Source: a virus
DNA length: 52,429 nt
Direction: 5' to 3' (one strand)
Virus record (IMG/VR): IMGVR_UViG_3300032516_002092
Location: 1 to 52,429 of that record
The translations under genes and the position numbers were made by a program. A model generated the notes under the pieces. The model did no database searches. It had not been told where the DNA came from and saw nothing but the letters and a program-made list of their open reading frames with translations. Shown here piece by piece: positions 8,282-15,170 of this stretch. The first letter of the stretch is position 1, and every line of letters begins with the position of its first letter.

Positions 8282-8319
8282 GTAGGACTCTCCGTGGCGC
8301 CTAGATCCAGAAAACACGA

Positions 8320-8348
8320 TTGACACAGAAGGGTTGGTGGTGTATAAT
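8320..8348 (+). promoter_or_regulatory. Consensus sigma-70 promoter
   Basis: A perfect TTGACA (8320-8325) and perfect TATAAT (8343-8348) with a 17-bp spacer. It should drive the Hjc-like gene and primase, and perhaps everything through the pentanucleotide array. Confidence 0.92.
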
Positions 8349-8382
8349 GTGGGTAGATTACATCTTACAGAGGGGGCAGTCG

Positions 8383-8952
8383 ATGAATGAGCCACAAAGC
8401 ACCGTCGCCCGAGGAATGGCCTTTGAGGTAGCTATTGCTGAACGTTTGGCACTACTCGGCTGGACGTGTTGGCGGACCGTGGGGAGCAGGGGGACAGGAG
8501 CGGTTGATATCGTGTGTGCAATGCCTGGCAGGTGGGCATTACTGAGTGTCAGAATACAGAATCCTCTGGGCGGGTTCGACCGCGAGCGACTGGTAGAGAT
8601 GGCCAAGTATCTGTCGGCAGAGGCGGTTGAAGTATTTCAGACGCGGGGACACATAGCCTTCATTCAGCGGTGGCCCAAGGATGGATCTCGGTGGGAGAGT
8701 CTTCCCCGTCCTGATGATTGGTTAGGGGAAGAGCACCCGCACAATGGACAGCCGCACAGCATAAGCACAAGAGTGTTGGAACTTCTTCGAAGGCATCCCT
8801 GGATTACGGCCACGGAAGTAGCCGATGCGCTGGGAATCAAACGCAATAGCTCGGGGGCAACACTTCTACGGCACTTCGGGCATGATCAAGTTATCCGCAC
8901 TGACACATACCCTGCCAAGTGGGCCGTGAAGCCCTCCGACGTGGAAGTGTAA
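8383..8952 (+). CDS. Hjc-like (resolvase-fold) protein with winged HTH, catalytic motif degenerate
   Basis: The 189-residue protein starts at ATG 8383 after an AGAGGGGG Shine-Dalgarno. Residues 10-60 follow the archaeal Hjc/VRR resolvase pattern: RGMAFE, WRTVGSRGTGAVDIV and a following strand. The first Glu and the Asp are present, but the usual E-x-K on the next strand reads S-V-R, so the classical active site is incomplete. Residues 125-170 form a winged helix (VLELLRRHPWITATEVADAL). It may bind junctions or origin DNA without cutting. It is the first gene after a consensus promoter and is followed by the primase. Confidence 0.65.
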   Translation: MNEPQSTVARGMAFEVAIAERLALLGWTCWRTVGSRGTGAVDIVCAMPGRWALLSVRIQNPLGGFDRERLVEMAKYLSAEAVEVFQTRGHIAFIQRWPKDGSRWESLPRPDDWLGEEHPHNGQPHSISTRVLELLRRHPWITATEVADALGIKRNSSGATLLRHFGHDQVIRTDTYPAKWAVKPSDVEV

Positions 8953-8957
8953 GAGCC

Positions 8958-9959
8958 ATGCCAATCGACATCGCAGACCTGAAAAGCCGGGTGGACTTGC
9001 TGGCAGTAGTGGAGGCCGACTTGGGACCGGCACGGCGTCACAACGGACGCTGGCTGTCCTACGTCTGTCCCTTCCACAACGACGGCGACCACGATGGCGG
9101 CAGCCTCCGGGTGACACCTGACACCGGCACCTGGTTCTGTTTTGGCTGCCAACGATCGGGCGACGCCATAGCCTGGCTTCGCTTGCGCCAGGGCCTATCC
9201 TTCGTGGAGGCCTGCCAGCAGCTCGGGGCAGACTCCGGCGACGATCACACAACCGGCTTCCCGGCACGGACAGTGCCGGCAAAGCACTCGCAGCCGCTGC
9301 CAAGCTGGAGCCAGTGTGCCGAGGATGTCGTCAAGCGGGCACAGGACTACCTCTGGAGTGATGGTGGTGAACATGCCCGCGACTACCTGTTCCGCCGGGG
9401 CCTGCGAGGAGACACACTGCGGCGCTGGGAAGTCGGCTACAACCCGGGCCGGTACGCTGTGCTGGGAATCCTGACGGCAAAAGGTGAACACGCTACAGTC
9501 TTACGGGGTGTTACGCTACCGGCGAGAGTCGGCGGCCAGTTGTGGGGGGTGAAGATCCGCCAGCCGGAAGGCTGGGAGCCGAAGTATGTCGGCCTCGATG
9601 GTGGCAAGGTGGCGCTCTATGGCGTTGACACGCTGGACAAGCCGGTCACCCTGCTGGCCGAGGGCGAGTTTGACGCCATGCTGGCCTGGCAGGAAGCCGG
9701 TGATATCGTGGGGGCGGCCACCACTACCGGCGGCGCTCGGGTATGGCAGCGGGAGTGGGGCCTGCACTTATTGCGTTCTCGGGCGGTGCTGGTGGCATAC
9801 GATCTGGACAAGGCGGGAGAGGACGGCGCCGCTCAGGTGATGGCGTTGTCGGCCAGGATGCAGCGGGTTCGAGTGCCGAAGGGGAAGGACATCACCGCTT
9901 ACTGGCAGTCTAGCGGTGACGTTCGTGGCTGGATTCAGGGACTAGTCAAGGTGGGGTAG
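8958..9959 (+). CDS. DnaG-type primase (CHC2 zinc finger plus Toprim)
   Basis: This 333-residue protein contains the two hallmark parts of a bacterial-type primase. A CHC2 zinc finger lies at 37-64 with ligands C37, H40, C61 and C64. A Toprim catalytic domain lies at about 228-300 with E235 in EGEFDA and the D282-x-D284 pair in YDLDKAG. It is shorter than host DnaG (about 600 residues) and lacks the helicase-interaction domain, as many phage primases do. It should make RNA primers with the RepA-like helicase encoded at 6940. Two iteron-like motifs occur within its coding sequence at 9496-9515. Confidence 0.9.
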   Translation: MPIDIADLKSRVDLLAVVEADLGPARRHNGRWLSYVCPFHNDGDHDGGSLRVTPDTGTWFCFGCQRSGDAIAWLRLRQGLSFVEACQQLGADSGDDHTTGFPARTVPAKHSQPLPSWSQCAEDVVKRAQDYLWSDGGEHARDYLFRRGLRGDTLRRWEVGYNPGRYAVLGILTAKGEHATVLRGVTLPARVGGQLWGVKIRQPEGWEPKYVGLDGGKVALYGVDTLDKPVTLLAEGEFDAMLAWQEAGDIVGAATTTGGARVWQREWGLHLLRSRAVLVAYDLDKAGEDGAAQVMALSARMQRVRVPKGKDITAYWQSSGDVRGWIQGLVKVG

Positions 9960-10010
9960 CAGTTCAACGCCCTGGGGAGGGCGAGAGAATAAACGGAGGA
10001 GAGAGACAAA

Positions 10011-10622
10011 GTGCCAACACGGAAAGCAGCGGCGGGACCAATCGCAATCAAGCCTTTGGACGTGCGGGTGACAGAGATCGAGGTCGTGGGGAAGTCAGAG
10101 CTTATCGTCCACCAGTGGAGTGAGAAGGCAAAGCGCCAGATGCTTGACAAGCAGATGGGCAAGGCGCAGCCCAAGAAGGAGAAGAAGGACCCGGAAGCCG
10201 ACTACGAGGCCAGCAAGTACAGGCTGCCGGATGGCGGTTGCGGGTTCCCGGCGTCGGGGTTCAAGGCGGCCATCGTGGGCGCCTGTCGGCTCTTCGACGG
10301 GCTCACCATGACGCAGGTGAAAGTTTGCGTTCGGGTGCTCGGTGAGGATGACGGCGAGCTGGTGCGTATCGTCGGAGAGCCTCGGATGCGTGAGGACATG
10401 GTGCGGCTGGAGTCGGGAGTGGCGGACATTCGGCACCGGGCCGGCTTCCCGGAGTGGCGGGCGAAGTTGCGGATTCGACACATCGCCAACGTGGTCACGG
10501 ACGAGATCCTGCTCAACCTGGTGAGTGCAGCAGGTGAGGGCGGTGTAGGCGAGTGGCGACCAAGTGCGCCCAACAGTGTGACTGGCTCGTTTGGGTGCTT
10601 CGAAGTGGCGACTGGCGACTAA
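10011..10622 (+). CDS. Conserved phage protein, possibly RAMP/Cas7-like
   Basis: The 203-residue product begins at GTG 10011 after a strong Shine-Dalgarno (CGGAGGAG). The first half has ELIVHQWSEKA at 30-40; then CGFPASGFKAAIVGACR at 77-93 resembles the ssLKGalR element of RAMP/Cas7 folds, and GVGEWRP at 178-184 with GSFGCFEV resembles the C-terminal glycine-rich loop. A basic segment (50-60) could contact nucleic acid. I recognise the overall pattern from other phage genomes but know no assigned function. It lies directly before the 5-nt-periodic array, which makes an RNA- or DNA-binding filament role worth testing. The fold call is tentative. Confidence 0.6.
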   Translation: MPTRKAAAGPIAIKPLDVRVTEIEVVGKSELIVHQWSEKAKRQMLDKQMGKAQPKKEKKDPEADYEASKYRLPDGGCGFPASGFKAAIVGACRLFDGLTMTQVKVCVRVLGEDDGELVRIVGEPRMREDMVRLESGVADIRHRAGFPEWRAKLRIRHIANVVTDEILLNLVSAAGEGGVGEWRPSAPNSVTGSFGCFEVATGD

Positions 10623-11402
10623 GGCATAGCGGACGTGGTGCGGGGAGGTGTGGGTTGGTGGGGCAGACCACGGTGGTACAAGGCGGGGTGCGGCGTGGAT
10701 TGGCAGTCAAGGTGTGTCAGGAGGAGGCTAGGCATGTCCGGGTGCGGCCTGGTTCGGTGAGGCAGTCGAGGCGCGACATGGCCAGGCCCGGCCTGTCATG
10801 GTCTGGTAGGTTTTGCTCGGCTTGGGCTTGGCGAGGCAGTCAAGGTGTGGGCGTCAAGGTGGGCTACGGCGTATCGAGGGCTGGACGGGCACGGAGGGGC
10901 AAGGCAGTCGTGGTGAGGTTTGGGCTGGAGTGTACGGACGTGGTGAGGCAGACACGGGGAGGCGGTGCGGGCCAAGGCGCGGCGAGTCTGGGCTTGCTGC
11001 GGAGCGGCAAGGCAGTCAAGGTCAGGTCTGGCACGTCGGGGCCGGTCGAGTTACGGCATGGCCGGGCAGACATGGTCTGGTATGTCGAGTCAACGCATGG
11101 TATGGCGGTGTGCGGCAGTCGAGGCGTGGTTTGGACTGGTGAGGTGGTGCGGGGTGAGGCCCGGTGGGACTTGGCAGTCACGGTGAGGCGCGGCGATGTC
11201 CGGTCGGGCTAGTTCGGGTGTGCTGTGGCGCGGCAGTCGGGGTAAGGCGGGTCACGGCTCGGCGTGGCCAGGCCCGGTGGGTCAAGGCAGTCGAGGTTGG
11301 TTGTGTCGGTGCGCGGGTTGGCTTGACGTGGTGGGGCAGACTTGGTGTGGCGGGATGAGTCTTGGCGAGCAGAGACGAGGCCAGGCAGGCGCGGTAATCG
11401 GG
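10623..11402 (+). repeat. Non-coding array of GGYNN pentamers with interspersed 9-mers
   Basis: This 0.8 kb gap has no plausible gene. From 10702 to 11343 it parses without indels into 5-nt units, mostly GGYNN, interrupted by 9-nt elements with consensus GGCAG(T/A)C(A/G)N. The 9-mers start at 10702, 10761, 10835, 10903, 10947, 11011, 11065, 11114, 11173, 11232, 11286 and 11335 (a 10-nt variant at 10662; an extra GGGCGTCAA at 10849). Intervals are 59, 74, 68, 44, 64, 54, 49, 59, 59, 54 and 49. Each equals 9 plus a multiple of 5, except 68, which is two 9-mers plus ten pentamers. The unit length is incompatible with codons. The GG-rich strand is the transcribed-gene strand. Confidence 0.92.
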
Positions 11403-11418
11403 TGAAAGGAGCGACAAC

Positions 11419-11643
11419 GTGGAGTGCAAGCTAGCGGGCAACCTGAAGAGCATCACCATCAAGCAGGGCAAGGCCGACGCCGAGACGGGCGGGCGGGATG
11501 CGCCGGTGGCAGTGGTGCAACTGGAGGTGGACGCGACCGACACGCTGGGGCGTTTGGCTCTGTTCGTGGGCCAGTCGGTGAGGGTGACGATCAAGTCCGA
11601 CCTACTGGCGTTCGAGGGCGCCGTGCGGGAGGTGACATCGTGA
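11419..11643 (+). CDS. Small beta-rich hypothetical protein
   Basis: A 74-residue protein starting at GTG 11419, with AAAGGAG at 11405-11411 upstream. The sequence alternates hydrophobic and polar residues in four or five predicted strands and ends without a helical tail, suggesting a small beta-barrel or sandwich. No known domain is recognised. It is the first gene after the pentanucleotide array and may be co-transcribed with it. Its stop overlaps the next GTG start (GTGA). Confidence 0.7.
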   Translation: MECKLAGNLKSITIKQGKADAETGGRDAPVAVVQLEVDATDTLGRLALFVGQSVRVTIKSDLLAFEGAVREVTS

Positions 11644-11837
11644 CGTTCCTAGCGGGGCTACTGGTGGGTGGTGTAGTCGGCGCCTGCCTCGGCGTCCTGG
11701 TGGCGGCGCTCTGCGGCATCGGGCACCGGGCTGAGCTGGACCGGACGTACCGGGACGAACGCCGGGCGTCGTGGGACAGCGGGTACGGGGCGGGGTACAG
11801 TGATGGGACCAGAAAAGCGGTGAGGAGGGTGGGGTAA
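11640..11837 (+). CDS. Small single-pass membrane protein
   Basis: A 65-residue protein starting at GTG 11640, which overlaps the previous stop. Residues 2-26 form one glycine-rich hydrophobic segment (LAGLLVGGVVGACLGVLVAA), followed by a charged cytoplasmic tail ending in basic residues. This is the profile of an N-terminally anchored small membrane protein. A holin or spanin function is not supported because no lysis gene lies nearby. Function unknown. Confidence 0.65.
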   Translation: MTFLAGLLVGGVVGACLGVLVAALCGIGHRAELDRTYRDERRASWDSGYGAGYSDGTRKAVRRVG

Positions 11838-11860
11838 GCGAGCCTAGCGGGCGAGTAGTG

Positions 11861-11876
11861 GTGCTAACGTCAGCAC
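11861..11876. promoter_or_regulatory. Imperfect 16-bp palindrome abutting a -35 box
   Basis: GTGCTAACGTCAGCAC is palindromic apart from one mismatched pair and ends one base before the TTGACA at 11877. The position suits an operator, perhaps for the HTH protein encoded directly downstream. Confidence 0.5.
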
Positions 11877-11906
11877 TTGACATCGAGTGAAGATGTGCGG
11901 TATAAT
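11877..11906 (+). promoter_or_regulatory. Sigma-70 promoter for HTH-tnpB block
   Basis: TTGACA at 11877-11882 and TATAAT at 11901-11906, 18-bp spacer. It precedes the HTH gene at 11942, and tnpB starts 6 nt after that gene's stop, so one transcript probably covers both. Confidence 0.88.
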
Positions 11907-11941
11907 AGTGACTAGTAGAAGATACATAAGGGAGGGTGGGC

Positions 11942-12154
11942 ATGAACCCGATTGTGACTCTTCGGAAGAGTCTGGGGATGACGAGAGTGGAGGCCGCACA
12001 GAAGATGGGCGTCTCCTACCAGGACCTAACGCTTTTGGAGAACGGATACCCACTGTATCTGCCGGGCCGAGTCATGGACGCGTTACCGAAGCTGGGCGCC
12101 AACTCCGAGCTAATCGCGGCCGAGTACAAGGCGTGGCGAGAGGCGAGGGGGTAG
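11942..12154 (+). CDS. XRE-like helix-turn-helix protein
   Basis: This 70-residue protein starts at ATG 11942, with AGGGAGG upstream. Residues 5-50 have the pattern of a Cro/C1-type HTH: LRKSLGMTRVEAAQKMGVSY, then DLTLLENGY as the recognition and following helices. It lacks any dimerisation or peptidase tail. It has its own consensus promoter with an adjoining palindrome, consistent with autoregulation. The TnpB gene begins 6 nt downstream, so the HTH protein may control the transposon nuclease, or the nuclease may have landed behind a phage regulator. Confidence 0.78.
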   Translation: MNPIVTLRKSLGMTRVEAAQKMGVSYQDLTLLENGYPLYLPGRVMDALPKLGANSELIAAEYKAWREARG

Positions 12155-12159
12155 AGGCC

Positions 12160-13377
12160 GTGCTCAGGGCGTATCGCACGGAACTGGATCCCAACAATGC
12201 GCAGCAGACAGTGTTCGTTCGCCATGCTGGGGCCGCGAGATTCTGTTTCAACTGGGCACTGGCCGACAGGATCGAGCGGTTCAAGGCGGGCCAACCGACC
12301 AACCACTACGAACAGAAGAAGCGGTTCAACGCCCTGAAGAAGGAGCAATTCCCCTGGCTCTCCGAGGTGGCGTACAAGGTCCAGGAGCAAGGCCTCGCCA
12401 ATCTGGACATAGCCTACAAGAACTTCTTCCGCCGGGTCAAGAGGGGCGAGGTCAAGAAGGGGTTCCCCCGATTCAAGTCGCGCAAACGAGGGCTAGGCGG
12501 GTTCACTCTACGGGGCAACCTCACCGTCGAGCGGCAGCGTATCAATCTGCCGGTAATCGGTTGGGTGAAGATCAAGGAGGCAGGCTACCTTCCGCAGGCA
12601 GACGTGAGGGTTCTATCAGCCAATGTCTCTGAGCGGGTGGGGCGTTGGTTTATCAGCCTCCAGGTAGAGCAGGAGACCGCACAGCCAAAGCCCGCCACCG
12701 GTCCATCCATCGGCGTGGATGTGGGGCTGAAAGTGCTGGCGGTGTGTTCGGATGGGACCGTGTTCGAGAATCCGAAGACGCTGAAGCGCAATGAGGCCCG
12801 GCTAGCGCAACTTCAGCGGGAGATGTGCCGACGCCAGAAGGGAAGTAAGAACCGAGCCAAGACGCGACGCAAGGTGGCCAAGCTGCACTTCAAGGTCGCC
12901 AACATTCGCAAGCATACCATCCACCAAGTAAGCCACTACCTGACGGCGAAAGCCAAGCCGCAGACGGTGGTAATCGAGGATCTGAACGTCAAGGGCATGA
13001 TGCAGAATCGGAAACTGAGCAAGGCGATTGCGGACGCCTCCTGGGGCGAGCTTCGGCGGCAGTTGGAGTACAAGGCGGCCTGGTATGGCGTGGATCTGGT
13101 GGTGGCTGGACGATTCTACCCGAGCAGCAAGACGTGCTCGGCCTGTGGGAACGTCAAGCCTTTACTGCGACTCTCTGAGCGAACCTTTGTCTGCGAGGCG
13201 TGCGGGATGGTTCTGGACCGCGACGCTAACGCATCGATCAACCTCCAGAACCTCGCCGCTAAACGGGCGGTGGCTGCCTGTGGAGGGAGTATAGGTCCAG
13301 GTGCAAGCCTGGCGGTTCCCGGTGAATCAGGAACTCGGCAGGCACTCGGTCACAAGTCCGAGAAGTTGGGAGGGTAG
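12160..13377 (+). CDS. tnpB: TnpB (IS200/IS605-type RNA-guided nuclease)
   Basis: Starting at GTG 12160 the protein has 405 residues, normal for TnpB. The N-terminal region has the family pattern (RAYRTELDPN, FNWALADR, FPRFKSRKR). The RuvC residues are all present: D187 in GVDVGLK, E273 in VIEDLNVKGM and D355 in LDRDANASIN. A CxxC...CxxC zinc ribbon lies at about 326-349. TnpB uses an omega-RNA from the 3' end of its own element to cut target DNA. No TnpA transposase is in the window, so the element is either non-autonomous or domesticated by the phage. Confidence 0.93.
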   Translation: MLRAYRTELDPNNAQQTVFVRHAGAARFCFNWALADRIERFKAGQPTNHYEQKKRFNALKKEQFPWLSEVAYKVQEQGLANLDIAYKNFFRRVKRGEVKKGFPRFKSRKRGLGGFTLRGNLTVERQRINLPVIGWVKIKEAGYLPQADVRVLSANVSERVGRWFISLQVEQETAQPKPATGPSIGVDVGLKVLAVCSDGTVFENPKTLKRNEARLAQLQREMCRRQKGSKNRAKTRRKVAKLHFKVANIRKHTIHQVSHYLTAKAKPQTVVIEDLNVKGMMQNRKLSKAIADASWGELRRQLEYKAAWYGVDLVVAGRFYPSSKTCSACGNVKPLLRLSERTFVCEACGMVLDRDANASINLQNLAAKRAVAACGGSIGPGASLAVPGESGTRQALGHKSEKLGG

Positions 13378-13378
13378 G
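13290..13378 (+). ncRNA. Candidate omega-RNA overlapping the tnpB 3' end
   Basis: The last 90 bp of tnpB can form stem-loops unusual for its codons: CCAGG (13297-13301) with CCTGG (13308-13312), and CTCGG (13345-13349) with CCGAG (13358-13362). The encoded tail after the last zinc ribbon is low-complexity. In IS605-type elements the guide scaffold overlaps this position. No right-end boundary could be fixed. Confidence 0.35.
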
Positions 13379-13381
13379 GTA

Positions 13382-13528
13382 ATGGACTGGCCAGTAGTAT
13401 TGGCGTTCGTGGCAGGCGTCGTGTGTGGCGTGGTTGGCGTCTTCGTCGCCGCCATGTGGGTGGCGGCCGATGCGGGGTACGCCGCTTCGCCGGAGGGGCT
13501 GGCGGAGTGCGTGAAGGGGAAGGAGTGA
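13382..13528 (+). CDS. Small membrane protein
   Basis: A 48-residue protein from ATG 13382, four bases after the tnpB stop. Residues 4-28 are a continuous hydrophobic segment (VVLAFVAGVVCGVVGVFVAA), followed by a short acidic and then basic tail. Its stop overlaps the next start (TGATG). No function can be assigned; it resembles the small membrane protein at 11640 in size and arrangement. Confidence 0.6.
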   Translation: MDWPVVLAFVAGVVCGVVGVFVAAMWVAADAGYAASPEGLAECVKGKE

Positions 13529-13650
13529 TGGCACGGAGACCAGACTTGGCGGACTGGCTGATGGTGGTGCTACTGGCCATAGGCTGCGTCGTGCTGATAT
13601 GGGACGTGTGGCTGGCGGGCGAGTGGCTGCTGCGGGGGATGGGGAGGTGA
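13528..13650 (+). CDS. Very small membrane protein
   Basis: A 40-residue protein whose ATG overlaps the preceding stop. A basic start (MARR) is followed by a hydrophobic helix (WLMVVLLAIGCVVLIWDVWL) and a short basic end. The basic start predicts that the N-terminus stays in the cytoplasm. Tight coupling with its neighbours supports it as a real gene despite its size. Function unknown. Confidence 0.55.
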   Translation: MARRPDLADWLMVVLLAIGCVVLIWDVWLAGEWLLRGMGR

Positions 13651-13844
13651 CCGTGGAGACAGCGAGGGATAAGGCCATTGAGGAGATCGGCCTGGTGGCA
13701 GTGGAGAGGCTGGAGAAGGCCGGGCTCAAGGTCGAGCGCTACGCCACCCAGTGCGCGGGGTGTGCTTGGCGCCGCACTTGCCAGTCTCTGGGGCTGCCGG
13801 TATGGGCATGCGAACAGTACCGGCCAGAGAGGGAGGGGGCATGA
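13647..13844 (+). CDS. Small four-cysteine protein
   Basis: A 65-residue protein from GTG 13647 that overlaps the previous stop (GTGA). The first 30 residues are an amphipathic helix. The second half carries CAGCAWRRTC and a later WACEQY, giving four cysteines that could bind zinc or an iron-sulfur cluster. It is one of several small Cys-rich proteins in this region (also 14508, 15167 and 15327). Function unknown. Confidence 0.6.
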   Translation: MTVETARDKAIEEIGLVAVERLEKAGLKVERYATQCAGCAWRRTCQSLGLPVWACEQYRPEREGA

Positions 13845-14020
13845 CAGAGCAACCGGTTCTGGACGTGCGAACGCTGACGATTCTGCTGGCGACCGAGGCC
13901 TACAGGATGAGCGAGTATTGGGCGTGCAGGCTGCTGCACTGCACGCCAGCGCAGTACCGGCGGATGCGGTCAGAGGCGGTCGCGATGGGGATGGCGGAGG
14001 TGAAGAAGGAGGATGAGTAA
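13841..14020 (+). CDS. Small hypothetical protein
   Basis: A 59-residue protein starting at ATG 13841 with GGGAGGGGG upstream and an ATGA overlap with the previous gene. It appears all-helical, with a TLTILLATEAYRMSEYWACR segment and then a basic helix that could be an HTH-like unit (PAQYRRMRSEAVAMG). A DNA-binding role is possible but unsupported by any clear family motif. Confidence 0.55.
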   Translation: MTEQPVLDVRTLTILLATEAYRMSEYWACRLLHCTPAQYRRMRSEAVAMGMAEVKKEDE

Positions 14021-14225
14021 GCCGATAACTGACGAAGCACTAAAAGCGGCGCTGCGGTGGGCGTCGGGCCACGGGGCCGAAAACGGTGGATGGCATGTGG
14101 AGGCGCTGCTGCGAGAAGTAGGGCGGCTGCGTCTGGAGAATGAGCGACTACAGAAGGAGTTGGCGCTGCACCAAGGCGATGCAAGGGACGACGCTCTCTG
14201 GCAGGACGAGGGGGGCTGGAAGTAG
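14013..14225 (+). CDS. Small coiled-coil protein
   Basis: A 70-residue protein starting at ATG 14013 after AAGGAGG. Residues 32-55 (LLREVGRLRLENERLQKELA) are a leucine-zipper-like coiled coil. The first half resembles the following gene product in layout: a start with KPITDEAL versus SEQLTDAEL, then a helical body with REV-x-RLRL. The two may be distant paralogs. Function unknown. Confidence 0.6.
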   Translation: MSKPITDEALKAALRWASGHGAENGGWHVEALLREVGRLRLENERLQKELALHQGDARDDALWQDEGGWK

Positions 14226-14227
14226 CC

Positions 14228-14515
14228 ATGAGCGAGCAACTGACGGATGCGGAACTGGAGCAAGCACTAGCGGACGCGTGCACATGCAATGCGACTGCTA
14301 CCGAGCGGCGGCTGGCGAGCTTTGCTTGGCGAGTGGTGCCGGAGGTGCGGCGGCTGCGGCTGCTGGAGCGGGAAGTCTGGATAGTCCAGCAAGCCGATCT
14401 GCTCTGGCAGGAGGCGATCGAGGATTACGAACCAGCCAGTTGGGCGGTGATGCCAATCTGGTGGAGGGACCTGGTATACAGGCTACTGGCCTTTGTGGAG
14501 GGGAAGCATGAGTGA
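14228..14515 (+). CDS. Small hypothetical helical protein
   Basis: A 95-residue protein, ATG 14228, two bases after the previous stop. The N-terminus (MSEQLTDAELEQAL) and the central VVPEVRRLRLLEREV helix resemble the coiled-coil protein encoded just upstream. The C-terminal half contains many Trp residues (WIVQ, LLWQ, SWAV, IWWR), which suggests a hydrophobic surface for binding a partner. No known domain is recognised. Confidence 0.6.
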   Translation: MSEQLTDAELEQALADACTCNATATERRLASFAWRVVPEVRRLRLLEREVWIVQQADLLWQEAIEDYEPASWAVMPIWWRDLVYRLLAFVEGKHE

Positions 14516-15170
14516 GCAGCCAACAGTAACTACGTGCCCAACCTGCGGCAACCCGGGAGACACTGGCAGCGGGTGGGGAAACCCGCTCTGCGAATTCTGC
14601 CCGGATAGGATAGAGGCCAGGCAGAGAGAACAGGACGATGAGCCTGGGGACCTGCCGCTGCCCCAAACGGAGCGCAAACTCATCCGGGCTCGTATCGTTG
14701 GGCGGCGCAAGCGCCCGGACCTGGTGCTGAAGGAAAGCACGGAAGGTGCCGACGTTGACGCTATTGCCCACATTTGGGATGGTTTGGCTGATCCTGAGTT
14801 CCGAGCACTACTCGCAACGCAGTTGGCGCGGACAGAGGCTCGGTTCCGGGCGGAGAAGCTGCGGCAGGAGAATAAGCGGCTGCTGCAGCAGAGCAAGGCG
14901 CTCTTTACGGAGTTGAAGCGGGCGTATGACTTGGTAGCCATTGAACGGGCCAGGGGTTGTCTCTCTGACACCGATGAGCAGGCCGCCGTTGAGGAACTGC
15001 GGCTGCTGCGGGAAGTGGCAGATGCAGACTGGGAAGAGCAAAGACTGCGGGCGCTGACAGCCCAGGGCCAGCGGTTTGACGAGGAGTTCAGCACTACGTG
15101 GGCGACAGCAGTGAACCGGCACGATGCCGCTCTCGCTGCCTGGCGCACAGGGAGGGAGGGACAGCCGTGA
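14508..15170 (+). CDS. Zinc-ribbon plus coiled-coil protein
   Basis: A 220-residue protein from ATG 14508, overlapping the previous gene by 8 bp. Residues 9-31 hold a zinc ribbon (CPTCGNPG...CEFC). A basic stretch follows at about 58-75, and residues 95-205 are a long, highly charged helical region with heptad character (ARTEARFRAEKLRQENKRLL). This suggests an elongated oligomeric protein with a small metal-binding head. No enzymatic motif is visible. Function unknown. Confidence 0.65.
   Translation: MSEQPTVTTCPTCGNPGDTGSGWGNPLCEFCPDRIEARQREQDDEPGDLPLPQTERKLIRARIVGRRKRPDLVLKESTEGADVDAIAHIWDGLADPEFRALLATQLARTEARFRAEKLRQENKRLLQQSKALFTELKRAYDLVAIERARGCLSDTDEQAAVEELRLLREVADADWEEQRLRALTAQGQRFDEEFSTTWATAVNRHDAALAAWRTGREGQP

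Noticed and set aside
9969-9982. Terminator after the primase gene
   Set aside because: GCCCT/AGGGC is only a 5-bp stem with a G-only loop and no T-run.
10553-11212. A 219-codon open frame running from the end of the 10011 gene through the array, and shorter ones in the other two frames
   Set aside because: The frames are open only because the GG-rich strand is poor in stop codons. The translations are Arg/Gly/Val/Trp-rich without structure, several frames are open at once, and the 5-nt periodicity cannot match codons.
10623-11402. CRISPR array or ordinary minisatellite
   Set aside because: There are no long identical repeats with unique spacers of fixed length, and no unit is exactly copied in tandem; the regularity is in phase, not in sequence identity.
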